From: CAUJIW01 sp963205175
GTDB lineage: Bacteria > Pseudomonadota > Alphaproteobacteria > Sphingomonadales > Sphingomonadaceae
Assembly: GCA_041060555.1 (NCBI GenBank)
Contig: JBEUDS010000024.1
Length of the DNA stretch: 54,043 bases
Strand: one strand, 5' to 3'
A program made the position numbers and the translations under genes. Position 1 is the stretch's first letter. Every line of letters starts with the position of its first letter. Below, one piece after another: positions 52,700-54,043 of this stretch. Below the pieces are notes generated by a model. The model had not been told where the DNA came from. It ran no database searches and worked only from the letters and a program-made list of their open reading frames with translations.

Positions 52700-53134
52700 G
52701 TGTCGCTCCCACCGCCCGAGCCGGGCCTTGTGATCTCCTATGGTTATCTCTGGCGGCATGAGCATAACCGGGGGCAGGACGAAGGGCGCAAGGATCGCCC
52801 CTGCCTCATTGTGCTTGCCGTGGCAAAACCGAAGGGCAAGACCGTGCGCGTGACGGTCGCCGCCGTCACGCACACCCCGCCCCATGCCGACACAATCGCG
52901 CTCGAAATGCCGCCGAAGGTGAAGCGGCATTTGGGGCTGGACGATGCGCGATCATGGATTGTGCTGGATGAGGTCAACCAATTCGATTGGCCCGGCTTCG
53001 ATGTGCGCCCCGTGCCGGGGCACGGCGGCGACTATGCCTACGGCTTCATTCCGCCTGCTCTGCACCAGGCGGCCACGGCAACGCTTCTGGACGCGCACGC
53101 CAGGCGGAAAGTCACGGTCGTTTCCCGCGACTGA
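52700..53134 (+). CDS. PemK/MazF-like toxin candidate
   Basis: 144 residues. GLVISYGYLWRHEHNRGQDE, then GRKDRPCLIVLAV and VRVTVAAVTHTPP, is a PemK/MazF-like SH3-barrel pattern, in which KxRPCxV-type and T-H residues are near the RNA-cleaving site. The closing half (KVKRHLGLDDARSWIVLDEV) is characteristic of an alphaproteobacterial group usually labelled hypothetical. Whether it cleaves RNA is untested. It begins at GTG four nt after the antitoxin stop. Confidence 0.7.
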   Translation: MSLPPPEPGLVISYGYLWRHEHNRGQDEGRKDRPCLIVLAVAKPKGKTVRVTVAAVTHTPPHADTIALEMPPKVKRHLGLDDARSWIVLDEVNQFDWPGFDVRPVPGHGGDYAYGFIPPALHQAATATLLDAHARRKVTVVSRD

Positions 53135-53183
53135 TCGAGGTCGGGCGAGGATTGCCCGTCGAGGCCCCGATAAGACATTAATC

Positions 53184-53205
53184 AGTATACTGTCCCCGGA
53201 AATTT
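53184..53205 (+). repeat. Copy of the AGTATACTGTCCCCGGAAAT repeat
   Basis: AGTATACTGTCCCCGGAAAT followed by TT, 50 nt after the toxin gene. The same motif recurs four times at 53637-53719. Such motifs often accompany REP-type or RAYT-associated repeats (from memory). Confidence 0.7.
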
Positions 53206-53226
53206 TTGCCGGATGGCGCAACCACG

Positions 53227-53324
53227 CCCTTCGACAGGCTCAGGGCGAACGGTAAGGGCGGTGCCTTCCGCCAACGGGCCAGGTCGCGACGTCAAATTCC
53301 GTTCGTCCTGAGCCTGTCGAAGGG
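53227..53324. repeat. Inverted repeat pair (TTCGACAGGCTCAGG family)
   Basis: The arm at 53227-53252 (CCCTTCGACAGGCTCAGG and on) is repeated in reverse at 53299-53324 with one mismatch, 46 nt apart. The arm sequence is a common dispersed repeat of sphingomonads by recollection. The 46-nt loop holds no gene. It may form a large hairpin, perhaps a mini-element. Confidence 0.75.
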
Positions 53325-53370
53325 CGGACGGCCGCATGAGACAGGCCGACCCTGCCTACGCCTCTTAGTC

Positions 53371-53484
53371 GTCATGCCCGGGCTTGACCCGGGCATCCAC
53401 GAGCAGCGCTTCCACCCGCGCCGCCCTGTCCGGCAAGGGCGATGTTCGCGTGGAAGGGTGGGACACGCCCCGCCATGACGGGAA
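53371..53484. repeat. Composite REP-like element
   Basis: It starts with GTCATG, then the stem ATGCCCGGG/CCCGGGCAT on a CTTGA loop (53374-53396), contains a second stem CTTCCAC...GTGGAAG, and ends with CATGAC. The outer GTCATG/CATGAC are complementary, so the whole can fold. It fits the ATGCCCGGGCTTGACCCGGG dispersed repeat of alphaproteobacteria. Confidence 0.7.
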
Positions 53485-53636
53485 AGAAATAAAGGGTGCG
53501 ACCGCGATGGTGTGTCTAATTGACTTGGTGTTCGCCGTGTGATTGCATATGTCTTGAGGGTGACGAGCAGGATGTGTACGGCTCGGCGCTGCTCATTACG
53601 TTGTTCTGCGTGCAAACGGGCGACTGTGTGCAAATG

Positions 53637-53719
53637 AGTATACTGTCCCCGGAAATTCTGCAACTGAGTATACTGTCTCTGGAAATTTCCCTGTCCGGAA
53701 ATCTACTGTCCCCGGAAAT
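53637..53719 (+). repeat. Array of four diverged AGTATACTGTCCCCGGAAAT copies
   Basis: Copies lie at 53637 (intact), 53667 (TCTCT for CCCC), 53691 (shortened CTGTCCGGAAAT) and 53704 (TACTGTCCCCGGAAAT). Spacing is 30, 24 and 13 nt. All have the same orientation. It probably results from repeated insertion or partial duplication of one element. Confidence 0.7.
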
Positions 53720-53790
53720 CTCCAATTCAAGAACAAATGGGGCACAGTAGTTGATAGGGTTTGGGGTAGGGGAACGGTCTGTTAGGCACG

Positions 53791-53919
53791 ATGGGCAAGC
53801 GTAGGAAAAGTGGGGTCACAGGGCCAAAGCCGGACGATTATTTAGCGTCCGGACCAGTGGAAATGGCCCGTTTTGGCAAGACGATGGTTATGCGGTCACG
53901 CCTGACCGAGGCGCAATGA
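53791..53919 (+). pseudogene. Short reading frame, possibly a truncated gene start
   Basis: 42 codons reading MGKRRKSGVTGPKPDDYLAS then GPVEMARFGKTMVMRSRLTE and AQ before a stop. The composition is protein-like and unlike the flanking repeats, and the sequence ends abruptly in front of more repeats, so it may be the N-terminal remnant of a longer protein. No family was recognised with confidence. It may also be an intact small protein. Confidence 0.4.
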
Positions 53920-53989
53920 CCTGCCATGGAACTTTCATCCAGCCCTGACTAGAGCCTCGGCGGTTTTGGTTATGCCTTTCGGCGCCTTG

Positions 53990-54027
53990 TTTGCAATGGG
54001 GTCAGGCATGCCTGACCCCATTGCAAA
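53990..54027. repeat. Perfect 38-bp palindrome
   Basis: Both 19-nt halves (TTTGCAATGGGGTCAGGCA and its complement) match exactly around GGCATGCC. The TGGGGTCAGGC/GCCTGACCCCA core is a familiar REP-type hairpin near RAYT-like transposases (from memory). A partial TGGGGTCA also occurs at 53811. It lies 16 nt from the right end of the window, so what follows is not visible. Confidence 0.85.
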
Positions 54028-54043
54028 AGTCGTTTTGGCGTAG

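Overview
The window is GC-rich chromosomal DNA of an alphaproteobacterium. The serC-serA-hisZ-purA block, the glmM-thiD pair, a FecI/FecR system with an STN-type TonB receptor, and the repeat families at the right end look most like Sphingomonadales. That placement is inference from gene content; no rRNA or marker phylogeny is available here.

Layout. 1-5.4 kb: a hairpin repeat, a single-domain globin, thiD and glmM, then two orphan receiver proteins flanking a MarR regulator, and an extensin-like lipoprotein. 5.4-12.1 kb: core metabolism, with an exported protein, a serC leader RNA, serC, serA, a terminator, hisZ and purA. 12.1-17.7 kb: DUF2293 and MgtC/SapB-like proteins, a zinc alcohol dehydrogenase, a secreted cytochrome c, a quinone oxidoreductase-like enzyme and an SDR. 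17.8-22.2 kb: a cluster that appears to form one regulon. A PF10014-type 2-oxoglutarate dioxygenase is divergent from a GST-kappa-like isomerase and a thioesterase; a LysE exporter operon is divergent from a MocR-type regulator. The dioxygenase promoter and the MocR/LysE promoter carry nearly the same 19-bp site, which links an amino-acid-type hydroxylase, an exporter and a PLP-binding regulator. 22.3-24.4 kb: DUF2147 and PF10118 proteins divergent from a TetR regulator across a 34-bp inverted repeat.

24.4-34.7 kb, all on the minus strand: an ABC ATPase, MacB-like permease, TolC-like channel, HlyD/MacA-like adaptor, ECF sigma factor and FecR, closely packed and mostly overlapping. These are followed by a PraB-like secreted protein and a large STN/TonB-dependent receptor. 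Together they look like an efflux pump joined to a cell-surface signalling and uptake system.

35-41 kb: a DUF3089 hydrolase, an alpha/beta-fold protein lacking the usual catalytic serine, a membrane protein, a double-VOC protein, a conserved hypothetical and a beta-lactamase-fold serine hydrolase. 41-44.1 kb: metE behind a cobalamin riboswitch and a 16-bp palindrome. 44.3-50.2 kb: an acyl-CoA thioesterase, then the 2-methylcitrate cycle genes (prpD-like, prpC, prpB) and an ScfR/RamB-type regulator with repeated TTTGC half-sites in front of it. 50.5-51.8 kb: tRNA-Leu(TAA), a repeat-containing secreted protein and a SnoaL-like protein. 52.3-54 kb: an accessory edge with a Phd-like/PemK-like toxin-antitoxin pair under a palindromic operator, then REP-type repeats, a short possibly truncated reading frame and a perfect 38-bp palindrome.

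No rRNA, CRISPR array, intact insertion sequence or integrase was seen.
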